A stretch of 64,000 nt of DNA, from the NCBI GenBank assembly GCA_963740605.1, contig CAVUFC010000026.1:186001-250000 (forward strand), read 5' to 3'. The notes beneath the pieces were generated by a model. That model saw nothing but the letters and a program-made list of their open reading frames with translations, was not told the DNA's origin and did not search any database. Positions 42,693-51,568 of the stretch are shown one piece after another. The stretch's first letter is position 1, and every line of letters begins with the position of its first letter. The position numbers were made by a program, and so were the translations under genes. This stretch comes from DASSUW01 sp963740605. GTDB taxonomy: Bacteria; Actinomycetota; Thermoleophilia; Solirubrobacterales; Solirubrobacteraceae.

Positions 42693-43926
42693 GTGCGGGC
42701 TCCTGGGTCATGGTCAGGTAGCGCTCGGCGACGACGTCGGCGAACGCGTCGTCGTCGACGTGCGCGTCGACGCTCTCGTACGGGATGTCGGACCGCAGCG
42801 CTGCGCGCAGCGAGTCCAGGAACGCCCGGTCCGCCTCCGGGTCCCACAGGTCGCCGCCCTCGGCGTCGGCGAGCGAGAAGCCGCGCGTCGGGGCGACCAC
42901 ACGCACCGGACCGCGGGCCTCGTTCAACCGCTCCGCGACCATCCGGCCGAGCGCGGTCTCCTCCTCGGCCGTCAGCCGCACGAGCGTGGCGACCGGGTTG
43001 TGGAAGTAGCTCTTGCGGGAGCGGTACTGCTCGGGCAGCGTGTCGCGCGCACCCTGGTTGAAGAAGTCCACGCACCCGGGCACCACGACCTGCGGCAGCC
43101 CGTGGCGGCCGGCCACGCGCAGCCGGTCCGGGCCGGTCGTGTGGATGCCGTCCATCAGCGAGTTGGCGAGCTCGGACAGCGTGTAGTCGATGACGCCGCC
43201 GAGCGCGCCCGCCTCGACCAGCGTCTCCATCGCCGGCCCGCCGACGCCGTTGGCGTGGAAGATCACCGGCTCGTGGCCGGCCTGCACGAGCGCATCACGC
43301 ACCCGCATCACACCCGGCGTCGTCTGGCCGAGCATCGTGATCCCGACGCACTTCTCGCCGAGCTCGCGCACCGGCCGCCCGGCGTCGCGCGCCATGCCCA
43401 CGATCGCCGCGGCCGCGTTGTCGAAGATCGCGCGCGAGATCTCGTTGAGGCCGAGGATGTCGATGACCGAGTGCATGACCGTCACGTCGCCCTCGCCCAC
43501 GAACGGGCCGAACGCGCGCCGCCCCGAGGCGCTGGGGGAGACGATCAGCTTCGGCACGCCGACCGGCAGCGCATGCATGGCGGCCGCGCCCAGCAGCGCT
43601 CCCTCGGCGCCCCCCAGGCACAGCACGCCGTGCACGCGGCCTTCCCCGTACGCGCGGAGCACGACCGCGCGCACCCCCTCGAGCATGAGCTGGACGGCGG
43701 CGCCGCGCGAGCCGGCGGCGCGGATCGCCTCGAGCTCGTGTCCCCCGGCACGCGCCACTTCATCGCGGCTCACATCCGGCTCGATCCCGTCGGCCTCGCC
43801 GAGGATCCCCGAGTCCACGACCAGCGCTCGCGCCCCCAGCCCGCGCAGCCGGTCGCGGACATAGCCGATCTCCGCACCCTTGGTGTCGAGGGTGCCGATC
43901 AGCGCGATGCCGGGGTCCTGCGGCAC
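42682..43926 (-). CDS. Tm-1-like ATP-binding domain protein (UPF0261)
   Basis: 414 residues. Opening IALIGTLDTKGAEIGYVRDR, then LCLGGAEGALLGAAAMHALP, LGQTTPGVMRV and VFHANGVGGPAMETL are characteristic of UPF0261. The family includes the N-terminal half of tomato Tm-1, which binds ATP. In bacteria it is usually found beside phosphoenolpyruvate-mutase-like TIM-barrel genes, which I do not see here. No reaction is firmly known to me. Four bases from the isomerase upstream. Confidence 0.85.
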   Translation of the reverse strand: MPQDPGIALIGTLDTKGAEIGYVRDRLRGLGARALVVDSGILGEADGIEPDVSRDEVARAGGHELEAIRAAGSRGAAVQLMLEGVRAVVLRAYGEGRVHGVLCLGGAEGALLGAAAMHALPVGVPKLIVSPSASGRRAFGPFVGEGDVTVMHSVIDILGLNEISRAIFDNAAAAIVGMARDAGRPVRELGEKCVGITMLGQTTPGVMRVRDALVQAGHEPVIFHANGVGGPAMETLVEAGALGGVIDYTLSELANSLMDGIHTTGPDRLRVAGRHGLPQVVVPGCVDFFNQGARDTLPEQYRSRKSYFHNPVATLVRLTAEEETALGRMVAERLNEARGPVRVVAPTRGFSLADAEGGDLWDPEADRAFLDSLRAALRSDIPYESVDAHVDDDAFADVVAERYLTMTQEPAHAA

Positions 43927-43930
43927 CGCC

Positions 43931-44830
43931 TCAGACCGCGACCGCGCTCAGTGCCTGGCGGAGGCGGTCGATCGAGTCCTGGACGTACTGGTCGTAGTAG
44001 TGCTCGGGCACGGTGCCGGTGCCGTGGTCGCGCAGGAACTGCTCCATGCCCTGGCTGGCGCCGGAGTCGGCCGCGTCGGCGATCTCGGTGCGCGTGGAGA
44101 GCGGGGTGCGGTCGACCGGCACGACGAACTCGACCGTCAGGTAGTTGTCGTAGCCGATCCCGTGGAGCTCGCCGACGAGCTTCTCCCAGTCGATCGCGCC
44201 CTGGCCGCACGGCAGGCGGTTGTTGTCGGCGACGTGGAAGTCGACGAGGTAGTCGCCGGTGTCGCGGATCGCCTGCGCCCAGTCGGCCTCTTCGATGTTC
44301 ATGTGGAAGATGTCGAGCGACACGCCGCAGTTGCCGCCGACGTCCTTGGCGAGCGCGACCGCCTGGTCGGCGCGATTGAGGAAGTACGTCTCGAAGCGGT
44401 TGAGCGGCTCGAGGCCGATCCGGACGCCGACGGACTCGGCGTGCGCCTGGCACTCCTTCAGGCCCTGCACGGCCCATTCCCACTCGTCCTCGGGCGAGCC
44501 CATCGGCACCACCTTGCCGACCGTCGACGGGACGATCGTGAGGATCTTGCCGCCGAGCTCGGCGACGAACGACAGGCAGTCCTTGACGTACTGCACGCTC
44601 GCCATGCGGACGTAGTGGTCCTCGTGGACGAGGTCGCGTCCGCCGGTCATCAGCGTCACCGAGCCCCAGCACTCGACTCCGTGCTGGTCGAGCAGTCGCT
44701 TGACCTCGTCGTGGTCGTAGGTCGCCGGCTCGCCCGAGATCTCGATCCCGTCGTAACCACTGCGCCCGAGCCGGGTGATCGTCGTCTCGATCGGCTCGGG
44801 GCGCATCCAGTTGTGCATGGACACCTTCAT
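43931..44830 (-). CDS. Sugar phosphate isomerase/epimerase (ketose 3-epimerase-like)
   Basis: 299 residues from ATG 44830, with GGAGAGGAGAGAG shortly upstream. Metal ligands in GLEPLNRFETYF, SLDIFHMNIEE, FHVADNN and TVEFVVPVDR follow the D-psicose/L-ribulose 3-epimerase layout, where Glu, Asp, His and Glu bind one metal. The insert GEPATYDHDEVKRLLDQHGV is typical of the family. Second gene of the operon behind the FAD oxidase. Confidence 0.87.
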   Translation of the reverse strand: MKVSMHNWMRPEPIETTITRLGRSGYDGIEISGEPATYDHDEVKRLLDQHGVECWGSVTLMTGGRDLVHEDHYVRMASVQYVKDCLSFVAELGGKILTIVPSTVGKVVPMGSPEDEWEWAVQGLKECQAHAESVGVRIGLEPLNRFETYFLNRADQAVALAKDVGGNCGVSLDIFHMNIEEADWAQAIRDTGDYLVDFHVADNNRLPCGQGAIDWEKLVGELHGIGYDNYLTVEFVVPVDRTPLSTRTEIADAADSGASQGMEQFLRDHGTGTVPEHYYDQYVQDSIDRLRQALSAVAV

Positions 44831-44853
44831 GGGGGTCTCTCTCCTCTCCGTCC

Positions 44854-46281
44854 CTACAAGCCGAGCTTGCCGGGGTTCATGACGTCGTGCGGGTCCAGGG
44901 CCGTCTTGATCCGCCGGATGCTGTCGAGCGCCGCCCCGTGCTGGCGCTGCATGTAGGGGCCGAGCTTGATGCCGACCCCGTGGTGGTCGTTGATGACCGC
45001 GCCGGCATCCAGCGCCGCGGTCATGCCGTCCTCCCAGATGCGGTCGTGGAGCGCGAGCGCGTCCGGCCCGCCGTCGGGCACCACGAACCGGCCGTAGATC
45101 ATCGTTCCCCACAGGTACCAGTGCGAGAAGTGCATCCGCAGCTGGAGCCCGGCAGAGCGGTACGGCTCGCGGACCGCGGTGTGGAGTGCGTCGTACACGT
45201 CCTTGACGCGCGCGTACGTCGCCACGACGTCGAGCGTGCCCCAGATGGCGGGGAGCTCGGGCTGGTGGGGCGGGTGGTAGAAGTCGTAGCGGCGATCCCA
45301 CCAGCGCTGGCCGAGCGCGGGGTCGAGCACCTCGGCGCCGGCCTCGGTGGCGATCGCCAGCGTGCGCCGCTCCTCGAGCTCGGCGGACTCCTCCTCGCCC
45401 TCGAACGCGAGCACGGTGTAGACGCCCGACAGGTCCTCGCCGACCACCGGGGCGAACGTCAGCCGCGTCGCCTCCTCGTCGTACATGCGGATCACCGACG
45501 GGCGATGCCCGAGCTGCAGCGTGCGGCGCAGCGCGGCGATCCCGGCGTCGACGCTCGGGAACGCGACCGCAGCGAACCGCCGCGCGGCCGGCAGCGGCAC
45601 GAGCTGCAACGTGGCGCGCGTGATCACGCCGAGTGTGCCCTCGGAGCCGACGAACAGCTGCGTCAGCTCTGGTCCCATCGCGTGCCGGGGGACCTCGATC
45701 GTCTCCATCAGCCCGCCCGCCGGCGTGGCGACGCGCAGCGACAGCACGAGATCCTCGATCTTGCCGTAGCGGGTCGAGAGCACGCCGGAGCCGCGGGCGG
45801 CGATATAGCCGCCGACCGTCGCCCACTCGACCGATGCGGGGTAGTGCGGGAGCATCAGGCCGCGTGCGTTGAGCTCGGCCTCGAGGTCGCGTCCGTTCTT
45901 GCCGGCCTGGACGCTGACGGTCATCGACTGCTCGTCGATCTCGATCACCGCGTCGAGCGAGCGGAGGTCGATCACGATGCCGCCGTTGATGGCCAGCGCA
46001 CCACCCTGGGTGCCCGATCCGCCGCCCCACGGGACGACCGGGACGCGCCGCTCCGAGGCGATCGCGAGCACGGTCGCAACGTCCTCTTCGGTGCGAGGCC
46101 GCACAACCACGTCCGGCCGCGCAATTGGCGCTCCAGCGGCTTTTGCGTGCAGAGCAGGCCAATAGGTGTCCGCCGTGTAGGCGTCCAGTGCCGCCGGCGC
46201 CGTTATAACCGCGCCGTCAGCGAGCGCCGAGGAGAGCGCGGCCTCGACGTCCGCGAGCGCCCCCTGGGAGATGGTGGTCAT
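44854..46281 (-). CDS. FAD-linked oxidase (GlcD/VAO-type, glycolate- or sugar-acid-oxidising)
   Basis: 475 residues from ATG 46281 (GGAAGG just before it); an ATG 15 codons upstream lies in the promoter region. PP-loop flavin motif PVVPWGGGSGTQGGAL, then SVEWATVGGYIAARGSG and FVGSEGTLGVITRATL; C-terminal INDHHGVGIKLG and PHDVMNPGKLGL as in GlcD, D-lactate dehydrogenase and alkylglycerone-phosphate synthase. Oxidises a 2-hydroxy acid to the keto acid. First gene of the seven-gene operon, divergent from the Liv importer whose substrate may be its starting compound. Confidence 0.88.
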   Translation of the reverse strand: MTTISQGALADVEAALSSALADGAVITAPAALDAYTADTYWPALHAKAAGAPIARPDVVVRPRTEEDVATVLAIASERRVPVVPWGGGSGTQGGALAINGGIVIDLRSLDAVIEIDEQSMTVSVQAGKNGRDLEAELNARGLMLPHYPASVEWATVGGYIAARGSGVLSTRYGKIEDLVLSLRVATPAGGLMETIEVPRHAMGPELTQLFVGSEGTLGVITRATLQLVPLPAARRFAAVAFPSVDAGIAALRRTLQLGHRPSVIRMYDEEATRLTFAPVVGEDLSGVYTVLAFEGEEESAELEERRTLAIATEAGAEVLDPALGQRWWDRRYDFYHPPHQPELPAIWGTLDVVATYARVKDVYDALHTAVREPYRSAGLQLRMHFSHWYLWGTMIYGRFVVPDGGPDALALHDRIWEDGMTAALDAGAVINDHHGVGIKLGPYMQRQHGAALDSIRRIKTALDPHDVMNPGKLGL

Positions 46282-46306
46282 GAACGCCTTCCAGGACCCT
46301 TCATAA

Positions 46307-46347
46307 CTTGACAAACAACTCTGCATCAGCTTTCAATTCCTGTCAAG
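46307..46347. promoter_or_regulatory. Face-to-face promoter region between FAD oxidase and Liv operons
   Basis: Plus strand: TTGACA (46308-46313), 18-base spacer, TTCAAT (46332-46337), leading to the permease ATG at 46351 after a very short leader. A second perfect TTGACA reads on the minus strand (46346-46341) toward the FAD oxidase, but its -10 is unclear. The two -35 boxes form a 7-bp inverted repeat CTTGACA/TGTCAAG and the promoters would overlap, so the two directions may compete. Confidence 0.55.
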
Positions 46348-46350
46348 GAC

Positions 46351-47487
46351 ATGTCAGAGACGGTGCATTCAGGCCCGGGGGGAGGGCCGTCGGACGTCGC
46401 CGGTGCCTCCGCCACTTCCATGGAGCCCGCAGACGATCGTGCTGGTGGCACGTGGACGCTCACGCGGATCCTGCTCATCGCGATCGCGGTCGTGCTCGTG
46501 GTCTGGATCGGGATCAAGGCGGCCGACAACTGGACCCAGTTCGTCACGGTCACGCTGAACGGGCTGTCGCTCGCCGCGCTCTACTTCGTGGTGGCGAGCG
46601 GGTTCACGTTGATCTTCGGGCTGATGCGCGTCGTCAACATGGCCCACGGGTCGCTCTACCTGCTCGGCGGCTACTTCGCCCTGAACTTCCAGCAGAAGCT
46701 GTTCCAGAAGGACGACGGCGGGCTGCACCTGAGCCTCAGCGCCGGTGGCGGTGGCGGCGGCGGCGAGTACAACCTGATCGGCTGGGTCGTCCCGCTGGCG
46801 ATGGCCGTGCTGCTGATCGGCATCATCGGCGTCGCCATCCAGCAGCTGTTCCTGCGCTGGAACTCGGGCCAGGACCTGCGGCAGGCGCTGATAACGATCG
46901 CGATCTCGGTCGTGGCGGCCGACCAGATGCTGGCTGCGTACGGCGGCATCGCCAAGGACATCAAGGCCCCGTCGTCGTTTCCGCAGAGCGTCACGATCAG
47001 TGGCGCCCACGTCGGCTTCTTCCGGCTGGTGGTCGTCGTCGGCTCCGCGCTGGTGATCGGGATCGGGCTGTGGCTGCTGTTCAAGCGCACGCGCTACGGC
47101 AAGATCGTGCGAGCGGGCGTCGACGACCGCGACATGGTCTCGGCGCTCGGCATCAACGTGCAGCTCGTCTTTGCGGGCGCCTTCTTCATCGGCGCGCTGC
47201 TCGCCGGCTACGGCGGCGTGCTCGGCGGCACGATGCTCTCGCTGCAGCCGGGGGAGGACACCTCCTTCCTGCTCAACTCGCTGATCGTCGTGATCATCGG
47301 CGGCATGGGCAGCCTCGGCGGCGCGGCGATCGGCGCGCTTGCGCTCGGGCTCGTCGACTCGTACGCGGACGTCTACCTCGTGTTCGGCGATCACGACCTC
47401 ACGAACTACTCGATCCTGCTCACGTTCGCGCTGCTGGTCGTGGTGCTCGCGGTCCGGCCGCTGGGCCTGTTCGGGAGGCCGGCATGA
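46351..47487 (+). CDS. livH: Branched-chain-amino-acid-type ABC permease (LivH-like)
   Basis: 378 residues, eight or so helices. After a 45-residue hydrophilic N-terminus and one helix comes the LivH signature GFTLIFGLMRVVNMAHGSLY; IVVIIGGMGSLGGAAIGALA follows near the end. A Gly-rich insert (GGGGGGGEY) lies between helices. Pairs with the LivM-like protein encoded next (ATGA overlap). Liv-type importers also take amides, urea and aromatic acids, so the substrate need not be an amino acid. Confidence 0.9.
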   Translation: MSETVHSGPGGGPSDVAGASATSMEPADDRAGGTWTLTRILLIAIAVVLVVWIGIKAADNWTQFVTVTLNGLSLAALYFVVASGFTLIFGLMRVVNMAHGSLYLLGGYFALNFQQKLFQKDDGGLHLSLSAGGGGGGGEYNLIGWVVPLAMAVLLIGIIGVAIQQLFLRWNSGQDLRQALITIAISVVAADQMLAAYGGIAKDIKAPSSFPQSVTISGAHVGFFRLVVVVGSALVIGIGLWLLFKRTRYGKIVRAGVDDRDMVSALGINVQLVFAGAFFIGALLAGYGGVLGGTMLSLQPGEDTSFLLNSLIVVIIGGMGSLGGAAIGALALGLVDSYADVYLVFGDHDLTNYSILLTFALLVVVLAVRPLGLFGRPA

Positions 47488-48602
47488 GCCTTGCGCCGGA
47501 GGCCGCCACGGTCGAGGCCGAGGCCCAGACCGCCCACCATTCCACCCTCACCCGCAACGGCTGGCTGGGGCTCGCCGGCGTGGTCGTCGTGTTCGCGCTC
47601 CTGCCGCTGCTCGTGTCGGACTTCTGGGTCACGCAGATCCTCACGAAGTCGCTGTGGCTGGGCCTCGCGGCATCGAGCCTGATCTTCCTCTCCGCGTACG
47701 GCGGGATGGTCTCTCTCGGCCAGGTGGCGGTCTACGGGACCGCGGGCCTGACGTACGCGAACCTCGTGGCCGCCGACGGCGGCAACCCCGTGGCCTGGTC
47801 GCCGTGGGCGGCGGTCGTCGGCGCGATCGTCGTCACCGTGTTCGTCGGGCTGGCGTTCGGCTTCATCGCGTCGCGCAGCGAGGGGATCTACTTCCTGATG
47901 CTGACGCTGGCGTTCTCGGTGCTCGTCTACTACTTCGCTTCCCAGGTGACGCAGCTCTCGGGATTCGGGGGCGTCAACAACGTCGACCTGCCCGGCATCC
48001 TCGGCGACCCGGGCTCCGATCCGGCACGGCTCTACTTCGTCTCGATGGTCGTGTGCCTCGCGTTGTACCTGTGGATGCGTTACGTCGCGCGGACACCGTT
48101 CGGGCTCTCGCTGCAGGGCCTGCGCGACGAGCCGGCGCGCATGCGCGCGCTCGGGTTCCACGTGCGGATGCACCGCACGCTCGCGTTCGCGTTCGGCGCC
48201 TTCATCGCCGGCTTCGCCGGGATCCTGGCGGTCTGGTACAACCGCCGCATCTCGCCCGGGTCGATCGACCTCGGGCAGACGATCGACGTCCTCATCATCG
48301 CCGTCATCGGCGGCCTGTACCGGCTCGAGGGCGCCTGGGTGGGGGCGTTCGCGTTCGCGCTGCTGGACAACTACTCGCGCGAGTGGACGCCGTCGATCGG
48401 CAACGTCCTCGGCCCCGAGCGGTTCAACACGCTGCTCGGAATCATCTTCCTGATCATCGTCCTCGCTTCCCCGGGCGGCCTCGTCGGGCTCTGGGAATCG
48501 GGGGTCGATCGCCTGCGCCGGCGAGACGAAGGAGGTGGCGCGGCAAAGCACACGCCAACCCCGGGGCCTGAGGGTGGCCCCGCACCGACCACTGTCAAGT
48601 GA
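47484..48602 (+). CDS. livM: Branched-chain-amino-acid-type ABC permease (LivM-like)
   Basis: 372 residues from ATG 47484. LivM pattern: LSAYGGMVSLGQVAVYGTAG in the first half, LRDEPARMRALGFHVRMHRT coupling loop, then VIGGLYRLEGAWVGAFAFAL. Hydrophilic tails of about 30 residues lie at both ends; the C-terminal one is Pro/Gly-rich. Second channel subunit of the importer. Confidence 0.9.
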   Translation: MSLAPEAATVEAEAQTAHHSTLTRNGWLGLAGVVVVFALLPLLVSDFWVTQILTKSLWLGLAASSLIFLSAYGGMVSLGQVAVYGTAGLTYANLVAADGGNPVAWSPWAAVVGAIVVTVFVGLAFGFIASRSEGIYFLMLTLAFSVLVYYFASQVTQLSGFGGVNNVDLPGILGDPGSDPARLYFVSMVVCLALYLWMRYVARTPFGLSLQGLRDEPARMRALGFHVRMHRTLAFAFGAFIAGFAGILAVWYNRRISPGSIDLGQTIDVLIIAVIGGLYRLEGAWVGAFAFALLDNYSREWTPSIGNVLGPERFNTLLGIIFLIIVLASPGGLVGLWESGVDRLRRRDEGGGAAKHTPTPGPEGGPAPTTVK

Positions 48603-48624
48603 TGGGTATGAGAGGAGAGAGGTT

Positions 48625-50034
48625 TTGAGGGCAAGCAAGCTGCTGGGGCTGGCTATCGCCATCTTGGCGCTGGGCGTCGTTGCGGTGGGCTGTGGCGGTG
48701 ACGACGACAGCTCGTCGAGCGACAGCAACGCGACGACGACTGATTCGGGCGGCGGCGGCACGATCAAGGTCGCCTATCTATCGGACTGCGAGGGCGCGTT
48801 CGGCGCGTTCTACGAGCCGGACATCGCGGGCGCGAACACCGCGTTCATCAAGTACGCCGGCGGCAAGGCCGCCGGGTCCAAGCCGTCGGACGGTCTCGAC
48901 GGCGCGAAGGTCGCCGGCAAGGACATCAAGATCGTTGGCATCGGCTGCGCGAACGACACGGCCGACAAGGCGATCGAGGAGACGCGGCGCCTGATGGAGC
49001 AGGAGGACGCGGACGTCCTCATCGGCCCGCTGTCGGGCGACGAGGGCATCGCGGTGGCCAACTACGCGAAGGAGCACCCGGACAAGACGTTCATCAACGG
49101 CACCTCGGGCGCGCAGGACACGACCCTGAAGGTGCAGGCGCCGAACTTCTTCCGCTTCCACAGCGACGGCGCGCAGTGGTCGGCCGGTCTCGGTGACTAC
49201 GCCTACAACAAGCTGGGCTGGAAGAAGGCCGCGATCATCGGCGACGACTACTCGTTCCCGTACACCTCGCTGGCCGGCTTCGCGGCCGAGTTCTGCGCGG
49301 TCGGCGGGCAGATCACCAAGCGCATCTGGCCGCCGCTGGGTGAGAAGGACTACTCGTCCTTCATCTCCCAGATCCCGGACGACGTCGACGGCATCTACTA
49401 CGGCATCGGCGGCGCGGGCCTGGTCTCGTTCATGAAGCAGTACCAGGAGCAGAAGGGCAAGATCGATCCGAAGAAGACGATGGGCAATGTCTTCTTCGAC
49501 GATCCGCTGGTCCTGAAAGAGGTCTCCAACGCGGTGACCGGTGCGTACACGGCCGGCCCGACGGCGGCGGACTCCAGCGACCCGAAGGTCAAGGAGTACG
49601 TGGCCGATCTCGACGCCGCGTACGGCAAGGAGATCTCCGGCCTCGCCGCCTCGGTGTTCGTCTACAACTACTACAACGCCGCTTGGGCGCTGATCAAGGG
49701 CCTCGAGGCCGTCAAGGGCGACATCACCGATCAGAGCAAGCTGCAGGAGGCTCTGAGCACGGTGACGCTCGACGCGCCGTGGGGCGAGATCAAGCTCGAC
49801 GAGAACCGCAACGGCATCGCGGACAACTACGTCAAGGAGATCGTCCCCGACACCAACGGCGACAAGATCCCGGACGTGAAGACGGTCCGGCAGGTCCCGG
49901 GCGTCGAGCAGACGTTCGGCGGGACATTCACCGCCGACACGCCGCCGCCCGATCGCACGAACCCGAAGTGCGAGAAGGGCAACCAGCCCGCCTGGGTTGG
50001 CAACGCCAAGGAAGTCGACTTCTCGTCGAAGTAG
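48625..50034 (+). CDS. Liv-type ABC transporter substrate-binding lipoprotein
   Basis: 469 residues from TTG 48625, with AGAGGAGAGAGG just upstream. Signal peptide with lipobox AVGC (C23), Ser/Thr-rich linker, then a type I periplasmic-binding domain (Peripla_BP_6) with GIGCANDTADKAIEETRRL, DVLIGPLSGDEGIAVANY and KKAAIIGDDYSFPYTSLAG. Two calcium-loop-like stretches near the C-terminus (DENRNGIADNY, DTNGDKIPDVK) are unusual for the family. Cysteines in DCEGAF, GIGCAN and FCAVGG could pair outside the cell. Substrate unknown. Confidence 0.88.
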   Translation: MRASKLLGLAIAILALGVVAVGCGGDDDSSSSDSNATTTDSGGGGTIKVAYLSDCEGAFGAFYEPDIAGANTAFIKYAGGKAAGSKPSDGLDGAKVAGKDIKIVGIGCANDTADKAIEETRRLMEQEDADVLIGPLSGDEGIAVANYAKEHPDKTFINGTSGAQDTTLKVQAPNFFRFHSDGAQWSAGLGDYAYNKLGWKKAAIIGDDYSFPYTSLAGFAAEFCAVGGQITKRIWPPLGEKDYSSFISQIPDDVDGIYYGIGGAGLVSFMKQYQEQKGKIDPKKTMGNVFFDDPLVLKEVSNAVTGAYTAGPTAADSSDPKVKEYVADLDAAYGKEISGLAASVFVYNYYNAAWALIKGLEAVKGDITDQSKLQEALSTVTLDAPWGEIKLDENRNGIADNYVKEIVPDTNGDKIPDVKTVRQVPGVEQTFGGTFTADTPPPDRTNPKCEKGNQPAWVGNAKEVDFSSK

Positions 50035-50038
50035 CACA

Positions 50039-50824
50039 GTGGCAGCACCAGCGACATCTGCCGAGCGCGCCGCGCCGATCCTCCGCTTGTCGGGGGTCGG
50101 CCGGCGCTTCGGCGGCGTCCACGCCGTCCGCGGCGTGGAGCTCGAGGTCAGGCCCGGCGAACGCCGGGCCATCCTCGGGCCCAACGGCGCCGGCAAGACG
50201 ACGCTGTTCAACCTGATCTCGGGCGAGTTCCCGCCGACCGCCGGGTCGGTCGAGCTGTTCGGGACCGACGTCACGCGCGCGCCCGCGCGCAAGCGCGCGC
50301 GAATGGGCCTCTCGCGCACGTTCCAGACTTCGCGGCTGTTCCTCGGCCTGTCTGTCGAGGACAACCTGTACCTGTCGATCCTCGGCGTCGAACAGGGCCA
50401 CTTCCGGCTCGTCAAGAACAAGCACGACGCCGAGATGCGCGAGAAGGCACGGGCGATGGCCGACGCCGTCGGCCTCGAGAACGTGCTCGACGTGCTGGTC
50501 TCCGAGCTCTCGCACGGCGAGCAGCGCCAGCTCGAGGTCGGCATGGCGCGCGCGAGCGATCCGAAGCTGATGATGCTCGACGAGCCGGCCGCCGGGTTGT
50601 CGCGCGCCGAGCGCGTGCGGCTGACCGAGACGCTGCAGCAGCTCGACCCCGCGATCACGCTGATCCTGATCGAGCACGACATGGACGTCGCCCTGCGCGT
50701 CGCCGAGTGGGTGACGATGATGCACGATGGTCGCGTGATCGTGGAAGGCACGCCCGACGAGATCCGCGCCAACCAGACCGTGCACGACCTCTACCTCGGG
50801 AGCGGGATGATCAGCCATGACTGA
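50039..50824 (+). CDS. livG: Liv-type ABC transporter ATP-binding protein (LivG-like)
   Basis: 261 residues from GTG 50039, four bases after the binding-protein stop. Walker A LGPNGAGKTT, signature variant LSHGEQRQLEV, Walker B LMMLDEPAAGLS, switch histidine in LIEHDMDV. The A-loop region RFGGVHAVRGVELEV and the late insert typical of LivG (TSRLFLGLSVEDNLYLSIL) are present. Overlaps LivF by eight bases. Confidence 0.9.
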   Translation: MAAPATSAERAAPILRLSGVGRRFGGVHAVRGVELEVRPGERRAILGPNGAGKTTLFNLISGEFPPTAGSVELFGTDVTRAPARKRARMGLSRTFQTSRLFLGLSVEDNLYLSILGVEQGHFRLVKNKHDAEMREKARAMADAVGLENVLDVLVSELSHGEQRQLEVGMARASDPKLMMLDEPAAGLSRAERVRLTETLQQLDPAITLILIEHDMDVALRVAEWVTMMHDGRVIVEGTPDEIRANQTVHDLYLGSGMISHD

Positions 50825-51539
50825 CGCACTGCTGGAGGTCGAGGGCCTCAACGGCTACTACGGGTCCGCCCATGTGCTGCAGGGCGTTGCGTTCAGCATG
50901 GGCGCCGAGCCGGTCGCACTGATCGGCCGCAACGGCATGGGCAAGTCGACGATGTGTGCCGCGATCGTCGGGCTGCTCGAACGCAAGGACGGCTCCGTGC
51001 GGCTCGACGGCGTCGAGCTGATGGGCAAGCCGGCGTACCGGATCGCCAAGGCCGGTGTGGGCTTCGTCCCGCAGGGCCGGCGCCTGTTCACCTCGCTGAC
51101 GGTCGACGAGCACCTGGAGATTGTCGGCGCGTCGAAGAACGCGGCGTGGACGCCGGATCGCGTCTACGAGCTGTTCCCGCGGCTCGCCGAGCGCAAGAAC
51201 GTCTCGGGCACGTCGCTGTCGGGCGGCGAGCAGCAGATGCTCGCGATCGGGCGCGCGCTGCTCACCAACCCGCGGCTGCTGATCATGGACGAGCCGTCCG
51301 AAGGTCTCGCGCCGACGATCGTCGAGGGCCTGATCCAGACGATCAAGGACCTCGCCGCCGCCGGGATGGGGCTGCTCGTCGTGGAGCAGAATCTCGGCGT
51401 CGCGACCTCGCTCGCCGATCGCCAGCTGGTGATGGTCGCCGGGTCGATCGCGACCGAGACGACCGCCGAGGCGCTGCTCGGCGATCCGGCGGCACAGCGC
51501 CGCTTCCTCGGTGTCGAGCCGCTCGCCGACGCCGCTTGA
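50817..51539 (+). CDS. livF: Liv-type ABC transporter ATP-binding protein (LivF-like)
   Basis: 240 residues. Walker A GRNGMGKST, Q-loop in GFVPQGRRLFTSLTVDEHL, signature LSGGEQQMLAIGRAL, Walker B LLIMDEPSEGLAP, switch region VVEQNLGVA. Heterodimer partner of the LivG-like protein. Closes the five-gene importer; the ROK regulator gene follows after 29 bases. Confidence 0.9.
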   Translation: MTDALLEVEGLNGYYGSAHVLQGVAFSMGAEPVALIGRNGMGKSTMCAAIVGLLERKDGSVRLDGVELMGKPAYRIAKAGVGFVPQGRRLFTSLTVDEHLEIVGASKNAAWTPDRVYELFPRLAERKNVSGTSLSGGEQQMLAIGRALLTNPRLLIMDEPSEGLAPTIVEGLIQTIKDLAAAGMGLLVVEQNLGVATSLADRQLVMVAGSIATETTAEALLGDPAAQRRFLGVEPLADAA

Positions 51540-51562
51540 GAAGCCTCAGCAACAGGTAGTGT
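51536..51562 (+). promoter_or_regulatory. Possible leaderless promoter of the second ROK gene
   Basis: TTGAGA (51536-51541) overlaps the livF stop region; TAGTGT (51557-51562) lies 15 bases on, shorter than ideal, and exactly seven bases before the ROK ATG. Start of transcription would coincide with the start codon, and no ribosome site exists upstream. Confidence 0.35.
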
Positions 51563-51568
51563 GCGCTG

